The notes under the pieces are model-generated. The model was not told the DNA's origin. It saw only the letters and a list, made by a program, of their open reading frames with translations, and searched no databases. DNA of 21,888 nucleotides, from contig JBBSCB010000040.1 of the NCBI GenBank assembly GCA_038250675.1, positions 1 to 21,888 of the forward strand, given 5' to 3'. Of the stretch, positions 15,578-21,888 are shown one piece after another; positions within the stretch are counted from its first letter, which is position 1; every line of letters starts with the position of its first letter. Origin of the DNA: JAICUF01 sp038250675. GTDB taxonomy: Bacteria > Gemmatimonadota > Gemmatimonadetes > Gemmatimonadales > GWC2-71-9. Position numbers and translations under genes: made by a program.

Positions 15578-17130
15578 GCGCCGCCATCCTGGGCACCATC
15601 ATCAGCTTCGGGCTGGTCATTCAGCCCTTCTTTCTCGTCTACTTCCTGCTCTACAACACGTATACCCTGATGCTCGTGGTGCTGTCCGCGAGCCAGGTGC
15701 GGCGGCGCGTAGCCGGCCACTTCGTGGAGGATCTCGATCTGCTCGATTCGAGCGGCTACACCAAGCCGCTCACGATGGTGGTGCCCGCCTACAACGAGGA
15801 AGTGACGATCGTGGACAGCGTCATGAACCTCGTCCACTGCGATTACCCGCGGTTCGAGATCGTCGTGATCAACGACGGGTCGACCGACCGCACGCTGGAG
15901 CGGCTCACCCAGGCGCTCCGCCTCCGCCGCAGCGACCTGCCCTACCGCGAGGCGATCGGCACGGCGCCGGTGCGCGGCCTCTATGAGGCCACCCTGCCGC
16001 TTCCGGCCGGCGTGGCACGGGTGATCGTGATCGACAAGGACAACGCCGGCAAGGCCGATGCTCTCAACGCCGGCATCAACGCCTCGACGGCGCCGTACTT
16101 CGTGTCGCTGGACGCCGACTCCATTCTGGACCAGCGCGCGCTGAAGGAGCTGATGCGGGTGGTGCAGGAGGATCCGCGCGTCGTGGCGGTGGGCGGCCAG
16201 GTGGCGATCGCCAACGGCTGCGTCATCCGCAACAATCGGGTCGTCAGCGTGGGACTGCCGGCCGACGACCTGGCCCGTTTCCAGATGGTGGAGTATCTCC
16301 GCTCCTTCACCACCGGCCGGACCGGGCTCGACCGGATCGAGTCGATCCTCATTCTCTCCGGCGTGTTCGCCGTGTTCGAGAAGGAGACTGTCATCCGCGC
16401 CGGCGGCTATCTCACGCCGTTCGTCAACCACCGGATCACCCAGGAATACGTGGGGGCGCGGACCGGCACGGTCTGCGAGGACATGGAACTCGTCGTCCGG
16501 CTGCACCGATTCGTGCGCGACAAGCTGCTCGACAAGCGGATCGCCTTCCTGCCCCACCCGGTGGCGTGGACCGAGGTGCCGGAGACGCTCGAGTCACTGC
16601 GCAAGCAGCGCGGCCGCTGGTATCGCGGGCTCCGCGAGTCGCTGATCTACCACCGGGCCATGCTGTTTCGCCGGCAGTTCGGCCGGATTGGCTGGTTTGC
16701 GCTGCCGACGTTCTGGGTGTTCGAGTACTTCGGCCCACTGGTCGAGCTGGCGGGCTACGCCTTCGTGCTCTTCTTCGTGGTGCTCCGCTGGGTCACCGGC
16801 TACCGGTTTCTCGACAGCGACTATGTCCTGGCGTTCCTCCTGGCGTCCACCGCCTACGGCGTGCTGGTCAACGTCTTTGCCGTCCTCGTTGGCGCGTGGC
16901 GGTTCCGGCTTGGGCTGGCCGACCGGGTGCAGCGCGGCCTGCTGCCGTTTGAGCGGAAGCGCGATGTGCTGCTCCTGCTGGCGTACGCGGTGATCGAGAA
17001 CTTCGGCTTTCGCCACATGACGCTCTACTGGCGGCTGCGCGGCCTGCTGGACGCGTGGCGCGGCAAGACCGGATGGGAAAAGTTCGCGCGACTGGGCTTC
17101 CAGGTGAGCGGCCGGCGCGCCCATGTCTGA
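15574..17130 (+). CDS. Membrane-bound processive family-2 glycosyltransferase
   Basis: This 518-residue enzyme is of the BcsA/PgaC/hyaluronan-synthase type, predicted to polymerise a sugar from a nucleotide sugar at the inner membrane. One or two membrane helices lie at about 4-38. The GT-A domain runs from 65 to 350 with V-P-A-Y-N-E-E at 70-76, I-N-D-G-S at 99-103, D-A-D at 180-182, E-D at 302-303 and Q-R-G-R-W at 345-349. Three or more helices follow at about 372-405, 417-440 and 464-480. All motifs of a processive inverting enzyme are intact. There is no PilZ domain, so any c-di-GMP control must act through a partner. The D-K-D-N-A-G-K-A-D-A-L-N block at 154-165 is typical of N-acetylhexosamine- or hyaluronan-type enzymes, but the substrate is unknown. 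Start overlaps the HEAT gene and the end overlaps the next gene by 8 bases. Confidence 0.92.
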   Translation: MSAAILGTIISFGLVIQPFFLVYFLLYNTYTLMLVVLSASQVRRRVAGHFVEDLDLLDSSGYTKPLTMVVPAYNEEVTIVDSVMNLVHCDYPRFEIVVINDGSTDRTLERLTQALRLRRSDLPYREAIGTAPVRGLYEATLPLPAGVARVIVIDKDNAGKADALNAGINASTAPYFVSLDADSILDQRALKELMRVVQEDPRVVAVGGQVAIANGCVIRNNRVVSVGLPADDLARFQMVEYLRSFTTGRTGLDRIESILILSGVFAVFEKETVIRAGGYLTPFVNHRITQEYVGARTGTVCEDMELVVRLHRFVRDKLLDKRIAFLPHPVAWTEVPETLESLRKQRGRWYRGLRESLIYHRAMLFRRQFGRIGWFALPTFWVFEYFGPLVELAGYAFVLFFVVLRWVTGYRFLDSDYVLAFLLASTAYGVLVNVFAVLVGAWRFRLGLADRVQRGLLPFERKRDVLLLLAYAVIENFGFRHMTLYWRLRGLLDAWRGKTGWEKFARLGFQVSGRRAHV

Positions 17131-18157
17131 GGCCACGCCGTTCCGGATCCTCGTCGTCGAGGACGATCCGGCGATGGCCCGCATGCTCCGCACCCTGCTC
17201 GCCGCCCGCGGCTTCATGCACGTCGAGCACGTCATGACCGGCCACGGCGCCACCGACGCCGGCGGCCGCGCCGACCTCGTCCTGCTGGACCATCACCTGC
17301 CCGATATCACCGGCATCGAGGTGCTCGAGTCGCTCCGCGCCCAGTCGGAGCCGCCCTCGGTCATCATGGTCACCGCGCACGGCAACGAGTCGCTGGCCGC
17401 CGCCGCGCTCCGCCAGGGTGCCGACGATTACCTGGTCAAGGATGAATCGCTCACCGAGCTGCTGCCGCAGGTGATCGAGCGGGTCCGCCGAGTGCGCGCC
17501 CTCGGGCAGGCGCTGGACGCCGCCGAGCGCGAGCTGGTGCGCACCGAACGGCTGGCCGCGATCGGCGAGATGAGCGTCACGCTTCACCACGAGATCAACA
17601 ACCCGCTGATGGCGACGCTGGCGGAGGTGGACATGCTGCTCGCCGGCGGGAGCCTGGTGCGAGCGGACCGGGACGCGGTGGGACGGATGCGCGAGGGGCT
17701 GCTGCGGATTCGCGACATCGTGCGCCGGAGCGCCGACATGAAGCAGGCGCGGTCCACGACCTACGTTGGCGGCACGCGGATGATCGACCTCTCCGCTACG
17801 GATGACGGCATCGCGCCACCCAGTCTGGGCCCCGCCGCCGTCTATGTCGCCGATGAGGACCTGGCGCGGGTCCTCGGTCTCCTGCTCCGCCAGGCAGGAT
17901 TCCAGGTCCGCCGGACGCATTCCCCGGCCGCGCTCGAGGCGGAATCGTCGGCACCCGGCATCCGGCTCGTAGTGCTCGCCGCGTCCACCGGTGCCGATCC
18001 GTTCGGCGGCTTTCACCCGTCGGCCGCGCGTGGCTATCGCGTCGTCGCACTGGTGCCCGACGACGGCGCGGCCGCGCTCGGTGCCGGCGCGGACCACGTG
18101 GTGCGGCTGCCGTTCGACCCGGCCACCCTCGGCGCCGAGCTCGCGGAGCTGATCTAG
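17123..18157 (+). CDS. REC-HisKA-pseudoreceiver signalling protein without an ATPase domain
   Basis: This is a 344-residue protein. Residues 8-125 form an intact receiver (D14-D15, phosphoacceptor D56, T84, K106). Residues 142-205 form a HisKA dimerisation helix pair with H-H-E-I-N-N-P-L, phospho-histidine H156. Where a HATPase_c domain of about 120 residues should follow there are only some 30 residues, and none of the N, G1 or G2 boxes is visible. Residues 238-344 look like a degenerate receiver: V-A-D-E-D at the acidic pocket, L-A-A in place of the phosphoacceptor aspartate, and R-L-P-F replacing K-P-F. It would accept or pass phosphate rather than make it. The ATG at 17123 overlaps the glycosyltransferase stop. 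Its own stop shares CTAG (18154-18157) with the convergent protease gene. Confidence 0.85.
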   Translation: MSEATPFRILVVEDDPAMARMLRTLLAARGFMHVEHVMTGHGATDAGGRADLVLLDHHLPDITGIEVLESLRAQSEPPSVIMVTAHGNESLAAAALRQGADDYLVKDESLTELLPQVIERVRRVRALGQALDAAERELVRTERLAAIGEMSVTLHHEINNPLMATLAEVDMLLAGGSLVRADRDAVGRMREGLLRIRDIVRRSADMKQARSTTYVGGTRMIDLSATDDGIAPPSLGPAAVYVADEDLARVLGLLLRQAGFQVRRTHSPAALEAESSAPGIRLVVLAASTGADPFGGFHPSAARGYRVVALVPDDGAAALGAGADHVVRLPFDPATLGAELAELI

Positions 18158-19179
18158 ACCACCGCCGGCGGCCCGCCGGGTCGCGCCTGGAACGCCATCG
18201 CATGCAGCCGCGAAATCCGCTCAGTGATCGGTGGGTGCGACGCGAGGATGTCGGCCAGTCGGCCGGTGCGGCCGTTCACCGCGCGGGCGGCCGGGTCCAC
18301 GATGCAGAGGTGCGCCGCGCCCCGGGTGATGGCCGCGGTGGGCGCGGCCGCGGCATCGAGCTTCTGCAGCGCGGATGCGAGCGCCTCGGGATTGCGGGTA
18401 AACTGCGCGCCGGTCGCGTCGGCCAGAAACTCGCGCTTGCGGCTGACCGCCATCGCCAGGATCCGCGAGACGATCGGCGCCACGATCAGCGTCAGCAGCC
18501 AGAGGACCAGGACCACGAGGCCCAGCAGTCCCGCGTTGCCGCGCTTGCCGCCGCCGCGGCCCCCGCCACCGCCAATGCGCGCCCCGCCCCGCAGCATCCG
18601 GCCCAGCCCGTCCGACATCAGCGCAATGGCACCGACCATCGCCGCCAGCAGCGTCAGGAGCCGCACGTCGTAGTTGCGCACGTGGGCCAGCTCGTGCGCC
18701 ACCACCGCCTGCAGCTCGTCGCGGTTCAGCGTGTCGAGCAGTCCCTGCGTCACGGCGATGCTGGCGCTGGCCGGATCCCGCCCCGTCGCGAACGCGTTGG
18801 GATCGGCGTCCGGCACCACCCACACGCGCGGCCGCGGCAACCCCGAGGCGATCGCCATCTCCTCGACGACGTTGCAGAGCTGCTGTTCGGCGGGCGTTTG
18901 TGGCGTGATGATTTCCCTGGCGTTGGTGGACCAGAGAATCCGCTCGGCGCCCTTGCGCCATGCATACCAGGCGATGGCGCCGGCGGCGAGGGTGGTGATG
19001 ATGCCCACGACGGGAACGACGTGATGGTAGGAGCCGGGCCCGTCGTTGGCGGTGAGCAGCGCAAAGGCCACGTCGCCCCCGAACCCGATCCAGGCGAAGA
19101 AGCCGATGAACCCGACGACGAGCCAGGCCGAGCGGCGCCGGTTCGCCTGCTGCTGCGCGAACAGATTGGCGTCGCTCAC
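18154..19179 (-). CDS. htpX: HtpX-like M48 membrane zinc metalloprotease
   Basis: This 341-residue protein is an M48B protease expected to degrade damaged membrane proteins. Membrane helices lie at about 18-42 and 52-73, with hydrophobic segments at 173-190 and 217-240. The zinc site is intact: H-E-L-A-H at 162-166, with the third ligand E250 in R-E-F-L-A-D. A glycine-rich stretch, about 200-215, lies between the two later hydrophobic segments; it is longer than I expect for the family. The GTG start at 19179 has no close Shine-Dalgarno, but the lemA stop is only 13 bases upstream, so it is likely read by coupling. LemA next to an HtpX-like protease is a recurring pair in bacteria. The gene symbol reflects family, not proven orthology. 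Confidence 0.9.
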   Translation of the reverse strand: MSDANLFAQQQANRRRSAWLVVGFIGFFAWIGFGGDVAFALLTANDGPGSYHHVVPVVGIITTLAAGAIAWYAWRKGAERILWSTNAREIITPQTPAEQQLCNVVEEMAIASGLPRPRVWVVPDADPNAFATGRDPASASIAVTQGLLDTLNRDELQAVVAHELAHVRNYDVRLLTLLAAMVGAIALMSDGLGRMLRGGARIGGGGGRGGGKRGNAGLLGLVVLVLWLLTLIVAPIVSRILAMAVSRKREFLADATGAQFTRNPEALASALQKLDAAAAPTAAITRGAAHLCIVDPAARAVNGRTGRLADILASHPPITERISRLHAMAFQARPGGPPAVV

Positions 19180-19192
19180 GCGCGCCGCTGCC

Positions 19193-19762
19193 TCAGGCCG
19201 GCGGCGGCCGGGTCAGGTCCACGACCGGCACCGCCCGCTCGCCCGCGTCCTCGATCTCCCAGAGCTCGGCCGGCGAGGCCTTGGCGAGCCCGGCGACGAG
19301 ATTGGTAGGGAACTGCATCTGGCGGGTGTTGTACTGCGTCGCCACGTCGTTGTAGAGCTGGCGGGCAAAGCCGATCTTGTTCTCCGTGCTGGTCAGTTCC
19401 TCCTGGAGCTGGGCCGCGTTGCCGGTGGCCTTGAGCTGCGGATACGCCTCGCTCAGCGCAAACAGGTGCCCCAGCGCCTGGGTCAGCTCGCCCTCCGCCT
19501 GCGCCGTCTCGTGCACGCCGGTGGCGCTCACGGCCCGGTTGCGCGCCGAGATGACGGCTTCGAGCGTGCCGCGCTCGAAGTCCATGGCGCCCTTGACGGT
19601 GTTGACGAGATTCGGGATCAGGTCGTGCCGCCGCTTGAGCTGCACGTCGATCTGCTTCCACGCATTGAGCACCTGGTTCTTGAGCGCCACCAGCCCGTTG
19701 TAGGCGCTCATGAGCCAGAGGCCCAGCACGACGATGATCACCAGCAGTACGATCATGCCCAT
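19193..19762 (-). CDS. lemA: LemA family protein
   Basis: This 189-residue protein has one N-terminal membrane helix (3-20) and then the LemA helical domain. Family marks are Y-N-G-L-V-A-L-K-N-Q-V at 21-31, a tryptophan in A-W-K-Q-I-D, R-R-H-D-L-I-P-N-L-V at 44-53, and Y-N-D-V-A-T-Q-Y-N-T-R near 140-150. LemA proteins are envelope proteins of unknown biochemical role, commonly encoded beside HtpX-type proteases. The ATG at 19762 has a GGAG 7 bases upstream and begins 3 bases after the stop of the MerR-like gene. The protein ends in a proline-rich tail. Confidence 0.93.
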   Translation of the reverse strand: MGMIVLLVIIVVLGLWLMSAYNGLVALKNQVLNAWKQIDVQLKRRHDLIPNLVNTVKGAMDFERGTLEAVISARNRAVSATGVHETAQAEGELTQALGHLFALSEAYPQLKATGNAAQLQEELTSTENKIGFARQLYNDVATQYNTRQMQFPTNLVAGLAKASPAELWEIEDAGERAVPVVDLTRPPPA

Positions 19763-19765
19763 GGT

Positions 19766-20437
19766 TCAGCTCCCGTCCCTGGAGTAGTCGTGGGATGCGG
19801 CGGACGGCAGCAGCGCCGTCACCGCCGCCCGCAGCGCCGCGGCGATCACCGCGGCGTCGGTGCCCATCCGGAGCAGCGGATGCGCCTCGTCCACCAGCAC
19901 CTCGATGCCGGCCGAGACCGGGATGCGGCGGCAGGTGATGGCGGCGGCACCGGCGCGCTCCGGCGGTGCGATCCATCCCTGCAGCGCCCGTCCCACGCGG
20001 CCCCGGCCGGTGCCCGGGTCCTGCAGCAGCCGGAGACGGGCGGGCGGCACCAGTGAAGCGCCGAGCGCCACCGCCACCCGGCGCTCGATCACGTCACCGG
20101 TAAAGCCGGCGCTCTCCCGCGCGATGGTCTCGAGGGTGGCACCCTCCATCTGGCGCAGCTTGACCGCGAGGACCTGCAGCAGATGGCGGTAGGAGTAGAC
20201 GGCGGCGGTGCCGCGGCCTTCCGGCGGGCTCACCAGCCCGCGCATCACGTAGAAGCGGATGGTACGCTCGCTGGGGCGCGCGGCCGCCGCGGCATTGACC
20301 GGCACCACCCCCGACGCCTCGAGGATGGCGCCCGAGACCGCGCTCAGGTCGCGCAGCCCCCAGGGTGCCAGCACGCGATACTCACGCAGCGTCGCCAGCG
20401 GATCGCCGGACGACGACGCGGAGGCGCCGGCCGTCAT
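19766..20437 (-). CDS. MerR-like DNA-binding regulator
   Basis: This is a 223-residue protein. A MerR-type winged helix lies at about 56-105: S-E-R-T-I-R-F-Y-V-M-R-G-L-V at 56-69, then Y-S-Y-R-H-L-L-Q-V-L-A-V-K-L-R-Q. The HTH is preceded by about 55 residues of a W-G-L-R-D-L-S-A-type helix rather than starting the protein, which is unusual for classical MerR. The C-terminal 110 residues show no known ligand domain. I prefer the ATG at 20437 to the start at 20572, because it overlaps the receiver gene's stop as ATGA and removes a low-quality leader. It ends 3 bases before lemA. A direct role in controlling lemA and the protease is inferred from position. Confidence 0.72.
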   Translation of the reverse strand: MTAGASASSSGDPLATLREYRVLAPWGLRDLSAVSGAILEASGVVPVNAAAAARPSERTIRFYVMRGLVSPPEGRGTAAVYSYRHLLQVLAVKLRQMEGATLETIARESAGFTGDVIERRVAVALGASLVPPARLRLLQDPGTGRGRVGRALQGWIAPPERAGAAAITCRRIPVSAGIEVLVDEAHPLLRMGTDAAVIAAALRAAVTALLPSAASHDYSRDGS

Positions 20438-20847
20438 TCGTGCCCGTTTCGCTTGCGCTGGGGAAGGGCCTGGGCCTCGGCCGCCATGATGAGCGTGGCG
20501 ATCGCATCGGCCAGTACCTCGAGACTGAACGGCTTGCCCAGAATGGGACAGAACTGCAGCTCGGCGGGCCACGCCTCGCGCGCGGCCCAGGGGTCGCCGC
20601 TCATGAGCATGATGCGGCCGTTGAGATACGGCCAGCGGTGCAGCATCGCGATGGCGAGCGCGTCGCCGGTCAGATGCGGCATCCGGAGGTCGAGGAGGGC
20701 GGCGTCGACCGTCAGCTCCTTGAGAATCGCGTAGGCCGAATCGGCGTCGGCCGCCGTGCGTACGTCGTACCCCTCGAGGCGCAGTGCGCGCTCGAGCGAG
20801 CGGCGCAGCTCCGGCTCGTCGTCCACCAGCAGCACGCGGCGGCTCAC
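20434..20847 (-). CDS. Single-domain response regulator
   Basis: This 137-residue protein is a receiver domain with a short charged tail and no output domain. D9-D10, phosphoacceptor D53 in L-L-D-L-R-M-P, S83 and K105 in G-K-P-F are all present, so it should be phosphorylatable. It starts at a GTG overlapping the stop of the AraC-type gene (GTGA) and ends overlapping the MerR-like gene (ATGA). It may act as a phosphate shuttle or by binding one of the two neighbouring DNA-binding proteins. No histidine kinase is adjacent in this operon. Confidence 0.88.
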   Translation of the reverse strand: MSRRVLLVDDEPELRRSLERALRLEGYDVRTAADADSAYAILKELTVDAALLDLRMPHLTGDALAIAMLHRWPYLNGRIMLMSGDPWAAREAWPAELQFCPILGKPFSLEVLADAIATLIMAAEAQALPQRKRNGHE

Positions 20848-21680
20848 GAGGCCACCGCCTTGCGCCGGGTCGGCACGATCGCCGGGAGGAAGCGGTCGGT
20901 CACGATCGCCACCGCCTCGGCGACGGAGAGCGAGAGGCGCAGGTCACCCGCCGTCCGCCCGAAGACGTCGCGGAAGTGCATCTGCAGCGTGCGCGCCTTG
21001 CCGAAGCCGAGCTTCAGGGCGACGTCCTCGATGGTATAGCCGGGATCGAGCAGCAGGTGATGGGCGTACAGCAGCCGTGCCATCAGCATGACCACACCGG
21101 GCGACGGAAGCTCCAGCTTGGCAAAGACCCGTTCGCAGGTGCGCCGGGTCAGCTGGGCACGGTCGGCCAGATGGGACACGGTGGGGAGCTCGCACGGGTT
21201 GTGGAGCGTGCATTCCAGGGCGCGGATGATGGGATCGGGTAGTCCGGGCAGCCGGGCGGCAAGGATCGAGATCACCCGCTGCGAGGTGCTCTGCTCCAAC
21301 TCGGCGCTGATCGCGCGGCGCAGTGCCTCGGGCGAATCATCGACCCGATGGAACACCGCGCGGCGAATGCCGACGCCGCCCAGCACCAGCAGGGCGCCCG
21401 CGGTCTCCGGCGCGAGCACCGTGTACACCAGGATCGGCAGTGAGGGAAACATGAGGCGCAGCCGCTCGATCTCGTGGGTACGCGGCCGGCCACCCAGGAG
21501 CGGGTCGACAACTGCCATTACGACAGGTCGCAGTCGGATTGCATCCATCGCGGCCGCCCAGCCATCGACTGCCAGCAGACTGCGCTGGCTGGTTCCGGCC
21601 GCGCGCAGTCGGGACAGCCGGTCAGCCGGAACGGCGGCCAGAATCAAGGGTTGTCGCAAATCAGGCCCTAATTGTCGCAA
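20844..21680 (-). CDS. AraC-type regulator with a degenerate receiver-like N-terminus
   Basis: This protein has up to 278 residues. The C-terminal third carries an AraC/XylS double helix-turn-helix: V-S-H-L-A-D-R-A-Q-L-T for the first helix pair, and T-I-E-D-V-A-L-K-L-G-F with F-R-D-V-F-G-R-T-A-G for the second. The N-terminal 120 residues have alternating strands and helices like a response-regulator receiver. The opening acidic pair is missing, although a D remains in M-A-V-V-D-P-L-L. It is therefore probably a pseudoreceiver or another small sensor domain. The start is uncertain: TTG at 21680, 21659 and 21647 are all in frame. The first two sit inside the direct repeats at 21651-21681, whose two copies also encode the repeated R-Q at the N-terminus. 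It heads an operon of up to five genes. Confidence 0.75.
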   Translation of the reverse strand: MRQLGPDLRQPLILAAVPADRLSRLRAAGTSQRSLLAVDGWAAAMDAIRLRPVVMAVVDPLLGGRPRTHEIERLRLMFPSLPILVYTVLAPETAGALLVLGGVGIRRAVFHRVDDSPEALRRAISAELEQSTSQRVISILAARLPGLPDPIIRALECTLHNPCELPTVSHLADRAQLTRRTCERVFAKLELPSPGVVMLMARLLYAHHLLLDPGYTIEDVALKLGFGKARTLQMHFRDVFGRTAGDLRLSLSVAEAVAIVTDRFLPAIVPTRRKAVAS

Positions 21681-21691
21681 AAAGGGCCTAT
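21651..21691. promoter_or_regulatory. Tandem 21-bp direct repeats overlapping an inverted repeat (putative operator)
   Basis: TTGTCGCAAA occurs at 21651-21660 and again at 21672-21681, exactly 21 bp (two helical turns) apart. Each copy is followed by a similar GGCCCTA or GGGCCTA tail. The tails form a perfect inverted repeat, AGGCCCT (21663-21669) and AGGGCCT (21683-21689). The cluster lies between the divergent AraC-type and lipoprotein genes. Same-face direct repeats are what AraC-family proteins usually bind, so autoregulation or control of the lipoprotein is plausible. Confidence 0.6.
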
Positions 21692-21767
21692 TCCCGGGTC
21701 ACGATTAGTTCCACATTGCCCCCTGAGCAGCACACCCCCCTGAAATCTCTAGCCCGAGGCCACTGCC

Positions 21768-21888
21768 ATGTCCCGCACCAAGAAGATCCTTCTCGTCGCC
21801 GCCCTGCTCTTCGCGCCCGCCGTCATGAGCGCCTGCGCCGACTCGACGGGTCCGAGCGCCCATCCGTCGCTCGATACGACGTGCGAGA
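21768..21888 (+). CDS. Lipoprotein, N-terminal part only (runs off the window)
   Basis: Only the first 40 codons are present. The protein begins M-S-R-T-K-K, followed by a hydrophobic stretch and a lipobox (V-M-S-A-C). The mature N-terminus would be C-A-D-S-T-G-P-S. It is therefore predicted to be a lipid-anchored envelope protein. A GAGG sequence at 21755-21758 sits about 9 bases before the ATG. It is transcribed away from the AraC-type gene and shares its upstream region, including the direct repeats, so the two may be co-regulated. The downstream function cannot be seen. Confidence 0.75.
   Translation, partial: MSRTKKILLVAALLFAPAVMSACADSTGPSAHPSLDTTCE

Noticed and set aside
1..21888. tRNA, rRNA, CRISPR, transposase or attachment-site signals
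   Set aside because: Reading both strands I saw no cloverleaf, ribosomal motif, spaced direct-repeat array or transposase-like protein.

Overview
The window is GC-rich and gene-dense, with many GTG starts, short or overlapping gene junctions and no stretch longer than about 215 bases without a gene. I saw no rRNA, tRNA, CRISPR array or insertion sequence. The content is that of a Gram-negative-type, menaquinone-using bacterium: an outer-membrane TonB-dependent receptor, a PEP-CTERM protein, futalosine-pathway MqnD and a short GSI-alpha type glutamine synthetase. A lipoprotein beginning C-A-D-S-T-G-P and TTGACC/TAGATT-like promoters look to me like Gemmatimonadota. That placement is inference and no marker gene settles it.

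Positions 1-3648, all on the minus strand: a G-rich tract at the window edge, a PEP-CTERM secreted protein, a lipid kinase that apparently starts at CTG and is coupled to a PAP2 lipid phosphatase, and a DUF72 protein. Positions 3702-6173, plus strand: a probable leaderless promoter, a small exported His/Cys-rich protein, an intercistronic hairpin and a TonB-dependent receptor, which together look like a metal-related uptake unit. Positions 6180-9140: a conserved membrane protein often misnamed 6-phosphogluconate dehydrogenase, a DUF3108 protein, glutamine synthetase and a small unknown protein. Positions 9265-10934: a zinc-ribbon membrane protein translationally coupled to MqnD.

Positions 11014-18157, plus strand, are the most interesting part. 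Four tightly packed genes encode a REC-HD-GYP protein (predicted c-di-GMP phosphodiesterase), a 1164-residue membrane-anchored protein of about 30 HEAT-like repeats, a processive GT2 glycosyltransferase with membrane segments, and a REC-HisKA-pseudoreceiver protein with no recognisable ATPase domain. I read this as a candidate signal-controlled polysaccharide synthesis machine in which the HEAT protein is the scaffold.

Positions 18154-21680, minus strand, hold a second compact operon. Three regulators (a pseudoreceiver-AraC protein, a single-domain receiver and a MerR-like protein) are fused by 4-base start/stop overlaps to LemA and an HtpX-like M48 membrane protease, which suggests an envelope-stress module. 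Its upstream region carries two 21-bp direct-repeat units overlapping an inverted repeat, a likely operator. A divergent lipoprotein gene then runs off the window edge.
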